Shown piece after piece: positions 24,717 to 33,228 of a stretch of DNA of 53,423 bases. The position numbers and the translations under genes were made by a program. The notes beneath the pieces are model-generated. The model was given only the letters and a program-made list of their open reading frames with translations, did no database searches and was not told the DNA's origin. This DNA is from JAKVKY01 sp964293585. GTDB lineage: Bacteria; Bacillota; Negativicutes; Acidaminococcales; Acidaminococcaceae. The stretch is taken from positions 1-53,423 of the forward strand of contig CAXYYS010000012.1 of the NCBI GenBank assembly GCA_964293585.1. The letters are read 5' to 3'. The stretch's first letter is position 1. Each line of letters starts with the position of its first letter.

Positions 24717-25595
24717 TTAGAACAACTTCACACTATGTTTATCCTTTGACCCTTTGGTATTCTTAATCCGCAAGGTCACCACCACGTCGTCACCCTCTAC
24801 CACCTGCTGGGTGTTGACGGGAATACCTGCATCCTTGATAGACCCCACAATCTTCTTGATACTGTTCAAGTAAATACGCACGTCATTGACGATGACGACA
24901 CGTTTCTTTTTCTCCGGCACCGTGCCGGTACCATGCAGGATCCGTTCCACTAGCGCTTCCGTCTGGCGGACATTATAGTTTTTCTTAACTACCGTATCCA
25001 GAACACCAAGTTGTTCTTCTTCGCTGCGCAACTTGAGCAGTACCCTGGCGTGACGCTCTGTCAAATCGTTGTCCCGCAAAAAAGTCCGCACGCTTAACGG
25101 CAGTTTCAAAAGCCGCAGCTTATTAGCTACCGTACTCTGCTTCTTGCCTACCCGGGACGCCATCACTTCTTCCGTCATATGGAATTCCCGCAGTAATTTT
25201 TCGTAACCTTCCGCTTCTTCCAGAAAATGCAGGTCTTCCCGCTGCAGATTCTCAATCATGGCCACTTCCGCAATCTGCTGGCTGGTATATTCACTGATAA
25301 TAACCGGCAGTTCCGTCAGCCCCGCCATCTGCGAAGCCCGCAAACGTCGCTCGCCGGCAATCAAAAGATAATTGCCGTTTTCGTAGGGCGCCACCAGAAG
25401 CGGCTGCAAAACGCCGTACTGGCGGATGGAACTAGCCAGATCCAATAAGCTTTCTTCTTCAAAAGTTTTCCGGGGCTGGTACGGGTTGGGAACAATCTTC
25501 CCCACCGGGACATGTACCACTTCCACCGGCGTGGCTTTTTTAGCCAACTCCAGTTCCTGCCCCATATCTAACACCGTAAATCCGTCATCTGCCAT
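24717..25595 (-). CDS. noc: Noc-like ParB-family DNA-binding protein
   Basis: The ATG at 25595 follows GGAGG by eight bases (292 residues); an upstream GTG overlaps that site. The protein has IVPNPYQPRKTFEEESLLDL, the CTP-binding GERRLRASQMAG, ENLQREDLHFLEEAEGYEKL, a helix-turn-helix (VGKKQSTVANKLRLLKLP) and a dimerisation tail. Position between soj and rsmG and the overall sequence fit Noc, which binds CTP and protects the nucleoid from division in Bacillus. The N-terminus (MADDGFTVLDMGQELELAKK) does not look like the basic amphipathic helix that tethers Bacillus Noc to membrane, so membrane activity is uncertain. It could instead act as a second ParB. Confidence 0.8.
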   Translation of the reverse strand: MADDGFTVLDMGQELELAKKATPVEVVHVPVGKIVPNPYQPRKTFEEESLLDLASSIRQYGVLQPLLVAPYENGNYLLIAGERRLRASQMAGLTELPVIISEYTSQQIAEVAMIENLQREDLHFLEEAEGYEKLLREFHMTEEVMASRVGKKQSTVANKLRLLKLPLSVRTFLRDNDLTERHARVLLKLRSEEEQLGVLDTVVKKNYNVRQTEALVERILHGTGTVPEKKKRVVIVNDVRIYLNSIKKIVGSIKDAGIPVNTQQVVEGDDVVVTLRIKNTKGSKDKHSVKLF

Positions 25596-25611
25596 CTCTG
25601 TTACCTCCACT

Positions 25612-26361
25612 TCAAGTCAGGGGTTTCTTTGCGGGGACGCCAGCCTTACGGGGAAACTGCTCCGGCGTCTTGCCTGTCTTTTTTATCCTTATTATAGCAC
25701 GTCCGTCGTCCAAACCCGGTAACTCTACCCGGTCTGCCCGCAGAACCTTACCACCTAAAATTTTTAAAGCGCCCCGGGCTTCGTCCAGTTCTTCCTGGTA
25801 AGCGCTGCCTTTCAGGGCGATGACCAAACCGTTTACCTTTGCCAGGGGCAAAGTATATTCAGCCAGCACGGAAAGCCTGGCTACGGCCCGGGCTGTCACA
25901 ATATCAAAACGGCCCCGCAAACCAGGCGCGTGCCCTGCATCCTCCGCCCGGGCGTGGACGCAGTTGATTTCCTTAAGCCCCAGCTCCTGAATCACGCTGT
26001 TCAAAAAAGTGAGGCGCTTGGTCAGGGCGTCCAGCAAAGTCACCCGTAAACCGGGACGGTAAATCTTTAAGACCAGCCCCGGAAAACCGGCACCGCTGCC
26101 AACGTCCAGCAGCGTTTTTCCATCCTGCATGGCAGCATCATAAGCCAGCAGGCTGTCAATCATATGTTTCACCGCCACGTCTTCCGGGCTGGTGAGCGCC
26201 GTCAGGTTAAACTGATTATTGGCCAGGATGAGCAGCTCGTAGTAACGGCTGAACTGTTGCAGCTGCATCTCTGTAAATGTAAAACCTGCTGCCGTACCCC
26301 GTTCTGCCAAAATTTTAGTAAACACCGGTACCTCCGGCTGCACGCAAACTTTTTCGCTCAT
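25612..26361 (-). CDS. rsmG: 16S rRNA m7G527 methyltransferase RsmG
   Basis: The 249-residue enzyme carries the SAM-binding loop LLDVGSGAGFPGLVLKI near residue 75, followed by VTLLDALTKRLTFLNSVI and FDIVTARAVARLSVLAEY, as in RsmG/GidB. It methylates G527 of 16S rRNA using S-adenosylmethionine. The ATG at 26361 gives the normal family length; the open frame continues upstream toward mnmG without matching the family. It ends shortly before the noc-like start. Confidence 0.93.
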   Translation of the reverse strand: MSEKVCVQPEVPVFTKILAERGTAAGFTFTEMQLQQFSRYYELLILANNQFNLTALTSPEDVAVKHMIDSLLAYDAAMQDGKTLLDVGSGAGFPGLVLKIYRPGLRVTLLDALTKRLTFLNSVIQELGLKEINCVHARAEDAGHAPGLRGRFDIVTARAVARLSVLAEYTLPLAKVNGLVIALKGSAYQEELDEARGALKILGGKVLRADRVELPGLDDGRAIIRIKKTGKTPEQFPRKAGVPAKKPLT

Positions 26362-26443
26362 CCCCGTCACCACCCTCCTGTAACTTTTCTGTAGCTCTCT
26401 GTCACATTTATTCGCAACATTTACGCTGTCCTTGGTGCCGCCT

Positions 26444-28318
26444 TCAAGAATTTTCTTCCTGACGGCTGCGGGCTGCCAAAGCAATAAGCAGCACGCCGAT
26501 ATCCGCCGGGCTGACGCCGCTGATGCGGGCCGCCTGGCCTACGCTGTCCGGTTTAATCTGCAGCAGTTTTTCCGTGGCTTCGCCGGAAAGTTCCTTGAGT
26601 TTCTTATAATCAAAGTCCGCCGGAATTTTTTTATTCTCCAGCTTCAAAGCTTTTTCCACCGCCTGCTGCTGTTTGACGATATAGCCTTCGTACTTGGCAT
26701 GAATCTCAGCCTGTTCTGCTACCACCTTACTGGCCTCCGGCAGTTCAACTAACTCCGCCAGCCGTCCGTAAGTCATACCGTTACGCCGTAAAAGTTCCGT
26801 GTAGCTGACCCCGGTCCGCAGCGGTGCCACACCCATGGCGTCAAGCTTGGCGTTTACCGCGGCGCTGGGCGCTGCATGGTGCGTGTTCAAAAATTGCAGC
26901 AGCCGTTCCAGGGCGCTGCGCTTCTTCGTAAACTGCTCGTAACGGCTGTCATCCACCAGCCCCACGTCCCGGCCGATATCCGTCAGACGCAAATCTGCGT
27001 TATCCTGCCGCAGCAGCAGGCGGTACTCCGCCCGGCTGGTCATCATGCGGTACGGCTCGTGCGTACCTTTCGTCACCAGGTCGTCGATAAGAACGCCGAT
27101 ATAAGCATCGCTGCGTTTTAAAACCAGCGCCGGTTTATTTTGCAATTTGCGGGCGGCGTTAATGCCCGCCATCAAGCCCTGGGCCGCCGCTTCTTCGTAG
27201 CCGCTGGTGCCGTTACTCTGCCCGGCGCTAAAAAGACCGCTGATCTCTTTATGTTCCAGGGACGATTTTAATTGTAAAGGATCCAGGCAGTCATAATCAA
27301 TGGCATACCCGGGCCGCATCATCTCCACATTTTCCAGGCCGGGGATGGTGCGTAAAAATTCTAACTGCACCGCCGCCGGCAGCGAGCTGCTCATACCCTG
27401 CACGTACATCTCGTTAGTGCTCAGGCCTTCCGGCTCAATAAAAAGCTGGTGCCGGTCCTTATCCGCAAAGCGGACAATCTTACTTTCGATAGACGGACAG
27501 TAGCGGGGTCCTACCCCTTCTACCAGACCGTTGAACATTCCGGACAGCTGTAAATTTTTCTTGATAATGGTATGGGTGCGGGGATTGGTATAAGTAAGCC
27601 AGCATGGCACCTGATTGCGTTCCGTGATGGTGCTCACATACGAAAAATTATGCAGCTCTTTGTCCCCTTCCTGGATTTCCATCTTGCTAAAATCCAGGCT
27701 GCGTTTATCCACCCTGGCCGGCGTACCGGTCTTGAACCGCATTAATTTAATATCCTGCGCTAAAAGCGACGCGGAAAGTTTATTGGCCGGACGCATACCG
27801 TTAGGACCGCTGGCAAAATTGACGCTGCCAAAGACAATGCGTCCCTGCAAATACGTACCCGTGCACAAAATAACACAGGGCGCCGCAAAACGGGCGCCGG
27901 TTTCATCCACAACGCCGGTCACCTGCCCCTGTTCCACGCACAGCTCGTCAATCATCAACTGCTTCACGTCCAGGTGTGGTTCGTTTTCCACAATCTGTTT
28001 CATGAGCGTGTGGTAATAGGCCTTATCCGACTGGGAACGCAAAGAATGCACGGCATAACCTTTACCCGTGTTTAAAAGCCGCATCTGGATAGCGGCCCGG
28101 TCCGCGCTCTTACCCATCTGCCCGCCCAGGGCATCCACCTCGCCCACCAGTTGTCCCTTGGCGCTGCCGCCCACGCTGGGGTTACAGGGCATAAAACCAA
28201 TATTGTCCAAAGTCAAAGTGGCCAGCAGCGTCTTAAAACCCAAACGCGCCGTAGCCAGGGCCGCTTCAATACCTGCGTGCCCTGCACCCACCACGATCAC
28301 ATCATAACTTGCCGTCAT
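26444..28318 (-). CDS. mnmG: tRNA uridine-5-carboxymethylaminomethyl modification enzyme MnmG
   Basis: The 624-residue flavoprotein has the N-terminal FAD motif VVGAGHAGIEAALATARLG, the GidA signatures GPRYCPSIESKIVRF and PGYAIDYDCLDP, and a helical C-terminal domain (SGVSPADIGVLLI). With MnmE it installs cmnm5 groups on wobble U34 of several tRNAs, using FAD, glycine or ammonium and methylene-tetrahydrofolate. The gene lies 66 bases after mnmE in the same direction. Confidence 0.97.
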   Translation of the reverse strand: MTASYDVIVVGAGHAGIEAALATARLGFKTLLATLTLDNIGFMPCNPSVGGSAKGQLVGEVDALGGQMGKSADRAAIQMRLLNTGKGYAVHSLRSQSDKAYYHTLMKQIVENEPHLDVKQLMIDELCVEQGQVTGVVDETGARFAAPCVILCTGTYLQGRIVFGSVNFASGPNGMRPANKLSASLLAQDIKLMRFKTGTPARVDKRSLDFSKMEIQEGDKELHNFSYVSTITERNQVPCWLTYTNPRTHTIIKKNLQLSGMFNGLVEGVGPRYCPSIESKIVRFADKDRHQLFIEPEGLSTNEMYVQGMSSSLPAAVQLEFLRTIPGLENVEMMRPGYAIDYDCLDPLQLKSSLEHKEISGLFSAGQSNGTSGYEEAAAQGLMAGINAARKLQNKPALVLKRSDAYIGVLIDDLVTKGTHEPYRMMTSRAEYRLLLRQDNADLRLTDIGRDVGLVDDSRYEQFTKKRSALERLLQFLNTHHAAPSAAVNAKLDAMGVAPLRTGVSYTELLRRNGMTYGRLAELVELPEASKVVAEQAEIHAKYEGYIVKQQQAVEKALKLENKKIPADFDYKKLKELSGEATEKLLQIKPDSVGQAARISGVSPADIGVLLIALAARSRQEENS

Positions 28319-28384
28319 GCTTACCGTACCAACTCTCTCAAATTTTCTTTCATTATATATAAGTATAACACATTTGCCAACTAT

Positions 28385-29761
28385 TTATTTGCCCACGCAA
28401 AAGCGAGCAAAAATCTGGTTGATAATTTCATCCGTAGCCGCCTGGCCGGTAATCTCTCCCAGATTTTCCAAAGCCGCGTTCACATCGATGCTCAGGCAAT
28501 CATAAGGAAGATGCTCCGCAGCACCCTGCTGGGCGCTAAGAAGAGAAGCCGCCGCCTGCCGCAGTAAATTTTCCTGCCGGGCGCTGGCCACGTATAAAGC
28601 TTCGCCGCCCCCACCCTGAGAGCCGTACACAAATTTTTGCAGCCAGTCCTGAAAAGCCGCCAGACCGGCGCCGGTCTTGGCACTCAGCGGCAACACCGGT
28701 GCCTCCGGATATTTTTGCCGCAGCACCGCCGGGGCATCACTTTGCCCCAAGTCGGCGTTATTAACAATCAAGACATAGGGCTTGCCCTGCACCGCTGTTA
28801 AAATTTCCTCATCCGCAGCCGTCAATGCTTCCGTGCCGTCGATGACCACGATGGCCAGTTCCGCCCGGGCCAAAAGTTCCCGGCTGCGTTTAATGCCCAG
28901 CTGTTCCACAAAATCTTCCGTCTTGTGGATGCCCGCCGTATCTGCCAGGACCAAAGGGATACCGTCCACCACCAGTTGTTCTTCGATCACGTCCCTGGTA
29001 GTACCGGCATACTGGCTTACCAGGGCCCGGTCTTCTTTTAAAAGCTGGTTCAGCAAACTGGATTTGCCCACGTTAGGTCGGCCCACGATCACCGTACGCA
29101 ACCCTTCCCGCAAAATTTTACCGGTCTCGCCCCGGGACGCCAAAGTTTCCACCTGCTCCCGGGCCCGGCCGATACTTTTTTGCAACTGGGGATAGGTCAC
29201 ATCTTCAATATCCTCTTCCGGATAATCGATGACCGCTTCCAAATTCACGATTACCGCCAAAAGTTCCTGCCGGATTTTTTCCAGTTCCCGGGACAGATAA
29301 CCTTCCTGCAGCCGCAGAGAATTTTTCAAAGCCGCTTCGCTGCGGGCATTAATAATATCCATCACCGCTTCGGCCTGCACCAGATCCAGCCGGCCGTTTA
29401 AAAAGGCTCGCTTGGTAAATTCACCCGGTGCTGCCGGTTCCGCTCCGTGCTGGTACGTCAGCGCCAAAATTTTTTGCAGGCTCACCGCGCCGCCGTGACA
29501 TTGAATTTCCACCACGTCTTCCGCCGTATACGAATGAGGCGCCGGCATGTACACGGCCAAAACTTCATCCACGTCCACGGCGCCTTCCCGCACGTGACCA
29601 AAAACCAAAGTCCGGGGCGGATAATCCGGTAAACTTTTCCGGCCGGCGGCCACAAATATTTCCCGGGCAATGTTTAACGCCTGCGGACCACTCAAACGGA
29701 CGATGCCCACTGCCGCCGGACCTACCGCCGTGGTAATGGCGCTTATAGTTGACGTACTCAT
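28385..29761 (-). CDS. mnmE: tRNA modification GTPase MnmE
   Basis: The ATG at 29761 follows AAAGGAA; the open frame upstream runs into the insertion sequence end. The 458-residue protein has the N-terminal folate-binding domain (ITTAVGPAAVGIVRLSGPQA), a helical domain, an embedded GTPase with G1 GRPNVGKSS, G3 DTAGIH and G4 NNAD, and ends in the catalytic CVGK motif. It partners MnmG. An IS200-type element inserted about 20 bases upstream separates it from jag, so its promoter context is unusual. Confidence 0.97.
   Translation of the reverse strand: MSTSTISAITTAVGPAAVGIVRLSGPQALNIAREIFVAAGRKSLPDYPPRTLVFGHVREGAVDVDEVLAVYMPAPHSYTAEDVVEIQCHGGAVSLQKILALTYQHGAEPAAPGEFTKRAFLNGRLDLVQAEAVMDIINARSEAALKNSLRLQEGYLSRELEKIRQELLAVIVNLEAVIDYPEEDIEDVTYPQLQKSIGRAREQVETLASRGETGKILREGLRTVIVGRPNVGKSSLLNQLLKEDRALVSQYAGTTRDVIEEQLVVDGIPLVLADTAGIHKTEDFVEQLGIKRSRELLARAELAIVVIDGTEALTAADEEILTAVQGKPYVLIVNNADLGQSDAPAVLRQKYPEAPVLPLSAKTGAGLAAFQDWLQKFVYGSQGGGGEALYVASARQENLLRQAAASLLSAQQGAAEHLPYDCLSIDVNAALENLGEITGQAATDEIINQIFARFCVGK
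29658..29671. promoter_or_regulatory. Candidate Noc-binding site in mnmE
   Basis: ATTTCCCGGGCAAT differs at one base from the Bacillus Noc-binding palindrome. It lies in the mnmE coding sequence. Confidence 0.3.
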
Positions 29762-29913
29762 TTCTAAATTCCTTTCATAATCAAAACTACCCGTATAACG
29801 GGTAGTTTGCTCTGCGGCTAGAAGCCGCACTACCTGCTTGAGGCCAAGGCCTCACTGATAATTATTCGCCAATCGCACTTCATCCCTAGCTGCCCCTCTC
29901 CCGAGGGGCACTT

Positions 29914-30375
29914 TTATTTATTCTCTTGCCCTGTAAATGGGTCTACCAGTTCTTTTAGTGTCAATTGTTCAGCTACCATGTCTTCTTGCAACTGTTCTCG
30001 TATATACTTTTTTATAACTTCCTTATTTCTACCTACGGTATCTACGTAGTAACCTTTGCACCAAAACTTTCTGTTTCCGTATCTATATTTTAGCTGGGCA
30101 TGGCGTTCGAATATTATCAGGGAGCTCTTTCCTTTTAGGTAGCCCATGAATTCTGCTACTGATAATTTTGGTGGAATGCTTACGAGCATATGTATGTGAT
30201 CAATGCACGCATTAGCTTCCAGTATCTCTACATTTTTTCGTAAGCATAATTGCCTGAGTATCTTTCCTATATCTCCTCGCAGCTTTCCATAAATTATTCT
30301 TCTCCTATACTTTGGTGCAAACACAATGTGATATTTGCATCTCCACTTGGTATGTGATAGACTTTCTGTATCCAT
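29914..30375 (-). CDS. tnpA: IS200/IS605-family Y1 transposase TnpA
   Basis: The 153-residue protein is a complete HUH single-strand transposase: RCKYHIVFAPKYRR at the N-terminus, the metal-binding HIH in DHIHMLVSIPP, and the catalytic tyrosine region GYYVDTVGRN. TnpA cuts and joins single-stranded DNA at the hairpin-marked ends. No tnpB gene is present. The ribosome site (AAAGGAGG, nine bases before the ATG) lies in the pairing arm of a long upstream stem, so translation should be repressed. It appears intact. Confidence 0.95.
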   Translation of the reverse strand: MDTESLSHTKWRCKYHIVFAPKYRRRIIYGKLRGDIGKILRQLCLRKNVEILEANACIDHIHMLVSIPPKLSVAEFMGYLKGKSSLIIFERHAQLKYRYGNRKFWCKGYYVDTVGRNKEVIKKYIREQLQEDMVAEQLTLKELVDPFTGQENK

Positions 30376-30383
30376 GGATGCAT

Positions 30384-30439
30384 ACCTCCTTTGTTATTTA
30401 GTACGGTTGGCGAACCAGTACTATTATATCAAAGGAGGT
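30384..30439 (-). promoter_or_regulatory. Stem sequestering the tnpA ribosome site
   Basis: The arms acctcctttg (30384-30393) and caaaggaggt (30430-30439) are perfectly complementary, with an inner AGTAC..GTACT / GGTT..AACC stem (30400-30422). In the leftward transcript the 3' arm contains the Shine-Dalgarno sequence of tnpA. IS200 of Salmonella uses the same type of structure to repress transposase translation. Confidence 0.8.
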
Positions 30440-30507
30440 TTTGCTACTTATAGCTAAAAGCTTTCCTGAACCATACGCATAGCGTATGGTTTTCAAAACA
30501 GACAAAA

Positions 30508-30539
30508 AAGGAGCCGTCTCCTGCCGGAAACAGCTCCTT
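30508..30539 (-). terminator. Terminator after jag
   Basis: The arms aaggagc (30508-30514) and gctcctt (30533-30539), with inner pairing, are followed leftward by TTTTTTGTC. It would stop the rpmH-jag transcript before the insertion sequence and mnmE. Confidence 0.75.
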
Positions 30540-30545
30540 AAGCTC

Positions 30546-31373
30546 TTACTTCTTCAGCTCGATAACAACTTTACGGTACGGGTCCGTACCTTCGCTCAAA
30601 GTGGTAATGGTTGAATCTCCCTGCAGGGCAGTATGGATAATCTTTCTTTCGTGAGGATTCATCGGTTCCAGAGCGCAACGCTCACCGGTACGTTTTACTT
30701 TCTCAGCCAGACGTTTAGCCAGACGGGTCAAAGTTTCGGCCCGGCGGTCCCGGTAATCTTCCACATCAATAACGATGCGCATCCTGCCACCGGCAGCACG
30801 GTTTGCCACCAGATTGGTCAGGTACTGGAGCGCGTCCAGGGTTTGACCGTGTTTACCAATCAGGATACCCATGTCGTCGCCATGTAATTTTAAAGTGACG
30901 ATACCGTTTTCCCGGTTAATAAATTTTTCCGTGTTCACGGTAATCTTCATCGCTGCAAAAATCTTATTCAGGAAAGCTTTCGAAGCTTCAATGGCATTCT
31001 CGTCTATCAAATACTCTCTGGGCTCGCGATCTTTGTGGAGCCGGGATGCGGGAGCTGTTTCTGTTTCTTTAACTTCTGCCGCAGGCGCTGCGGTTTCTTT
31101 TACGGTCTCAGCCGCGGGAGCAGCCTCAGTTACAGCCGGCTCTGCCGGAGCCGCTGACGGGGTTGCGGCTTCTACTACGGGAGCAGTAGTTTCCGTCTCG
31201 GACTTGGAAGTTACCCTGACCTTAGCCTTACGGCTGCCGATCAGTCCTAACAAACCTTTCTTCGGTTCATCTACAATTTCTACATCGACCTGATCTTGAG
31301 TCAGGTTTAATTCCTTTAATGCTTCCTGGAGAGCTTCGTCAACAGTCTTACCGGTTTTTTCCACAGTACTCAT
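30546..31373 (-). CDS. jag: RNA-binding protein Jag/KhpB
   Basis: The 275-residue protein has an N-terminal Jag_N domain (VEKTGKTVDEALQEALKELN, GLLGLIGSRKAKVRV), a low-complexity Ala/Glu/Pro linker (about residues 55-110), a KH domain (GILIGKHGQTLDALQYL) and a C-terminal R3H domain (RCALEPMNPHERKIIH). It binds RNA in the cytoplasm and is linked to membrane-protein insertion and cell-shape control by its constant position after yidC. It starts about 45 bases after yidC. Confidence 0.95.
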   Translation of the reverse strand: MSTVEKTGKTVDEALQEALKELNLTQDQVDVEIVDEPKKGLLGLIGSRKAKVRVTSKSETETTAPVVEAATPSAAPAEPAVTEAAPAAETVKETAAPAAEVKETETAPASRLHKDREPREYLIDENAIEASKAFLNKIFAAMKITVNTEKFINRENGIVTLKLHGDDMGILIGKHGQTLDALQYLTNLVANRAAGGRMRIVIDVEDYRDRRAETLTRLAKRLAEKVKRTGERCALEPMNPHERKIIHTALQGDSTITTLSEGTDPYRKVVIELKK

Positions 31374-31419
31374 GGTAAATCTACTCCTTCAGCTCAAAAT
31401 TTAACAGCCGCCTGGCCGC

Positions 31420-32148
31420 TTATTTTTTCTGGTTCTTTTGTTTCTTCTCAGGCTCTTTTTTCTCAGGGGCAGATACGGCTGCCTTAGGAGCAACAGCTGC
31501 TGCCCTGGCTTTATTTTCCAGATGGGCCATGTATGTCTGCTGAGCGATCTGCATGATGTTCATGACTACCCAGTAAATAACCAGTCCGCCGGAGAACTGC
31601 CAGCTCATGTAACCGATCATCAGCGGCATGAAGTACAACATCATCTGATTCTGCATGCTGTTGTTATCCGCCATGGTCTGCTTGGAAGCAATATAGGTGG
31701 TTAACGCTGACAGGATGGGCATGATGAACGGGAATTCCGTGTTCTTCACGTCCGTAGCAATATTACTCATCCATAAAAAGTTGGCCGGTCCTTCGTATAC
31801 CATATCCCGGACGCCGTAATAAATAGCGAACAGGATGGGCATCTGAATCAACATGGGCAGACAACCTGCCACCGGATTCACACCGCTGGACTTATAAATC
31901 TTGGCCACTTCTTCGTTGAGTTTCATCTTATCGTCTTTATAACGAGTCTGCAACTCTTTTAACTTGGGCTGCAGTTCCATCATGGCCTTGGTGGATTCAA
32001 TCTGTTTCTTGGTGAGGGGGTACAGGGCCAGCTTAATGATAATGGTCATCAGCACGATGGCGATACCATAGTTGGCATAGCCCAGCATGCCGGTAAAATG
32101 ATACAGCAAAGTGATAAACTGCTGCACCAGGTGACCTAAAAAGTCCAA
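31420..32148 (-). CDS. yidC: Membrane protein insertase YidC (Oxa1 family)
   Basis: The 242-residue insertase has five hydrophobic segments and typical stretches ANYGIAIVLMTIIIKLALYP, GCLPMLIQMPILFAIYYGV and a Lys-rich C-terminal tail (KKEPEKKQKNQKK). It lacks the large periplasmic domain of Proteobacterial YidC, and resembles Gram-positive forms although the cell has an outer membrane. There is no lipobox at the N-terminus. It inserts small membrane proteins alone or with SecYEG. Confidence 0.95.
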   Translation of the reverse strand: MDFLGHLVQQFITLLYHFTGMLGYANYGIAIVLMTIIIKLALYPLTKKQIESTKAMMELQPKLKELQTRYKDDKMKLNEEVAKIYKSSGVNPVAGCLPMLIQMPILFAIYYGVRDMVYEGPANFLWMSNIATDVKNTEFPFIMPILSALTTYIASKQTMADNNSMQNQMMLYFMPLMIGYMSWQFSGGLVIYWVVMNIMQIAQQTYMAHLENKARAAAVAPKAAVSAPEKKEPEKKQKNQKK

Positions 32149-32176
32149 AATATCACTCCTTCAAAACCCAAAGGGT

Positions 32177-32398
32177 TTAAATTACAGGGTCATAACCGCC
32201 TTTGTGCCAGGGATGGCACCGGCAAATTCTTTTCACCGCCATCCAGCCGCCCTTAAAGGGACCGTATTTGCGGACCGCTTCCAAGGCATACTGGCTGCAG
32301 GTGGGATAATATCTGCAACAAGGCCGGTGTAAGGGGGAGATAAAAATTTGATAGAATCTGATGCCCCCTACCAGGATTAACTGCACAAAATTTTTCAT
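32177..32398 (-). CDS. yidD: Membrane protein insertion efficiency factor YidD
   Basis: The 73-residue protein has the YidD hallmark CRYYPTCSQYALEAVRKYG with IYQIFISPLHRP-like sequence before it (RFYQIFISPLHRP), and CRCHPWHKGGYDPV at the end. It is a small membrane-associated accessory to YidC. It lies between rnpA and yidC. Confidence 0.95.
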   Translation of the reverse strand: MKNFVQLILVGGIRFYQIFISPLHRPCCRYYPTCSQYALEAVRKYGPFKGGWMAVKRICRCHPWHKGGYDPVI

Positions 32399-32406
32399 TG
32401 CCTTAC

Positions 32407-32757
32407 CTAGCGCAGCAAAGCTGCTCTTTTAGCCAGGCGCAGGAACACGCGTTCATAAGTCTTGTAATCTGCCTGGACTAATTTTTTACGCGCAACCCAG
32501 ATCAGGCGCGTACCTAAAACCATTTCGTCTTTGTGATGGCGGAAAACCTCGCGCATCATGCGTTTAACATGATTGCGGACGACGGCGTTGCCCACCTTCT
32601 TACCCACTGCGAAACCTATTTTTAATGTTTCATTTTCGCAGGGCAGAACATAGAAAACGGCCAACGCGTCAATAACAGAATGTCCTTTTTCATACACACC
32701 CTGAAATTCCTTTTTCGACTTAATCTTATTCAGTTTTTGCAAACCGAATTGCTTCAT
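32407..32757 (-). CDS. rnpA: Ribonuclease P protein component
   Basis: The 116-residue basic protein has LNKIKSKKEFQGVYEKG near the start, GFAVGKKVGNAVVRNHVKRM, the RNR-type signature of RnpA, and a C-terminal helix. It binds RNase P RNA and helps 5' processing of tRNA precursors. The ATG at 32757, after AAAGGAAAAGG, gives the family length; a start 14 codons earlier does not. Confidence 0.95.
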   Translation of the reverse strand: MKQFGLQKLNKIKSKKEFQGVYEKGHSVIDALAVFYVLPCENETLKIGFAVGKKVGNAVVRNHVKRMMREVFRHHKDEMVLGTRLIWVARKKLVQADYKTYERVFLRLAKRAALLR

Positions 32758-32821
32758 GGGAACCTTTTCCTTTGCACCCGCAGGGAAAAAATAGGCCACT
32801 CACGCGGCCTATTTTAATATC

Positions 32822-32956
32822 TTATGCGGATAATTTCTTTCTGCCCCTTTGGCGTCTTCTCTTCAGAACCTGACGGCCGCCGATGGTTGCCATCCTGGCC
32901 CGGAAACCGTGGGTCATCTTACGCCTGTGATTATTAGGCTGGAACGTACGTTTCAT
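32822..32956 (-). CDS. rpmH: 50S ribosomal protein L34
   Basis: The 44-residue protein reads MKRTFQPNNHRRKMTHGFRA, then RMATIGGRQVLKRRRQRGRK and a short end, a full-length L34. The gene is preceded by GGAGG (AAGGAGGTAATT) and a consensus promoter at 33032-33060. It is first in the leftward operon rpmH-rnpA-yidD-yidC-jag. Confidence 0.98.
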   Translation of the reverse strand: MKRTFQPNNHRRKMTHGFRARMATIGGRQVLKRRRQRGRKKLSA

Positions 32957-33031
32957 CTCGCAATTACCTCCTTACCGTGCTTAATAGTGCTTCAATCAAT
33001 CTATGGGTTGTTTAAATTGATAGCTACGGCC

Positions 33032-33060
33032 ATTATAATAAAATCTCTCCGCCCTGTCAA
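33032..33060 (-). promoter_or_regulatory. Sigma-A promoter of the rpmH operon
   Basis: On the minus strand TTGACA (33055-33060) and TATAAT (33032-33037) are both perfect and 17 bases apart. Confidence 0.92.
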
Positions 33061-33219
33061 GGAAAAATCACGATTGCCACGGGCCGGAACCAAAATTTTT
33101 TTAATCCCTCCGGCAAAACTTTCTTCCATATATAAAAGAGTGATTACTAAATTCCTATATAAAGGTCAAAAGGTAAAATAAAAATGTTACACAATGCCTT
33201 TAAATTAAAATAAACTGGT

Positions 33220-33228
33220 TGTGGATAA
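33220..33228 (-). promoter_or_regulatory. DnaA box upstream of dnaA
   Basis: TGTGGATAA is the complement of the perfect DnaA box TTATCCACA. Its overlap with the probable dnaA promoter suggests autoregulation by DnaA. Confidence 0.75.

Larger units (their letters stand above)
29780..30500 (-). mobile_element. IS200-type insertion sequence between jag and mnmE
   Basis: The element is about 720 bases and carries only tnpA (29914-30375). Subterminal hairpins mark the ends: accatacgc / gcgtatggt (30470-30490) on the tnpA-proximal side and aaactacccgt / acgggtagttt (29784-29808) on the far side, both with a three-base TAT/ATA loop, as in IS200/IS605 ends. TCAAAAC occurs at both borders (29781-29787 and 30493-30499). 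Further perfect hairpins lie at 29813-29829, 29839-29854 and 29891-29910. There are no terminal inverted repeats or target duplication, as expected. Exact cleavage points are estimated. Confidence 0.8.
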
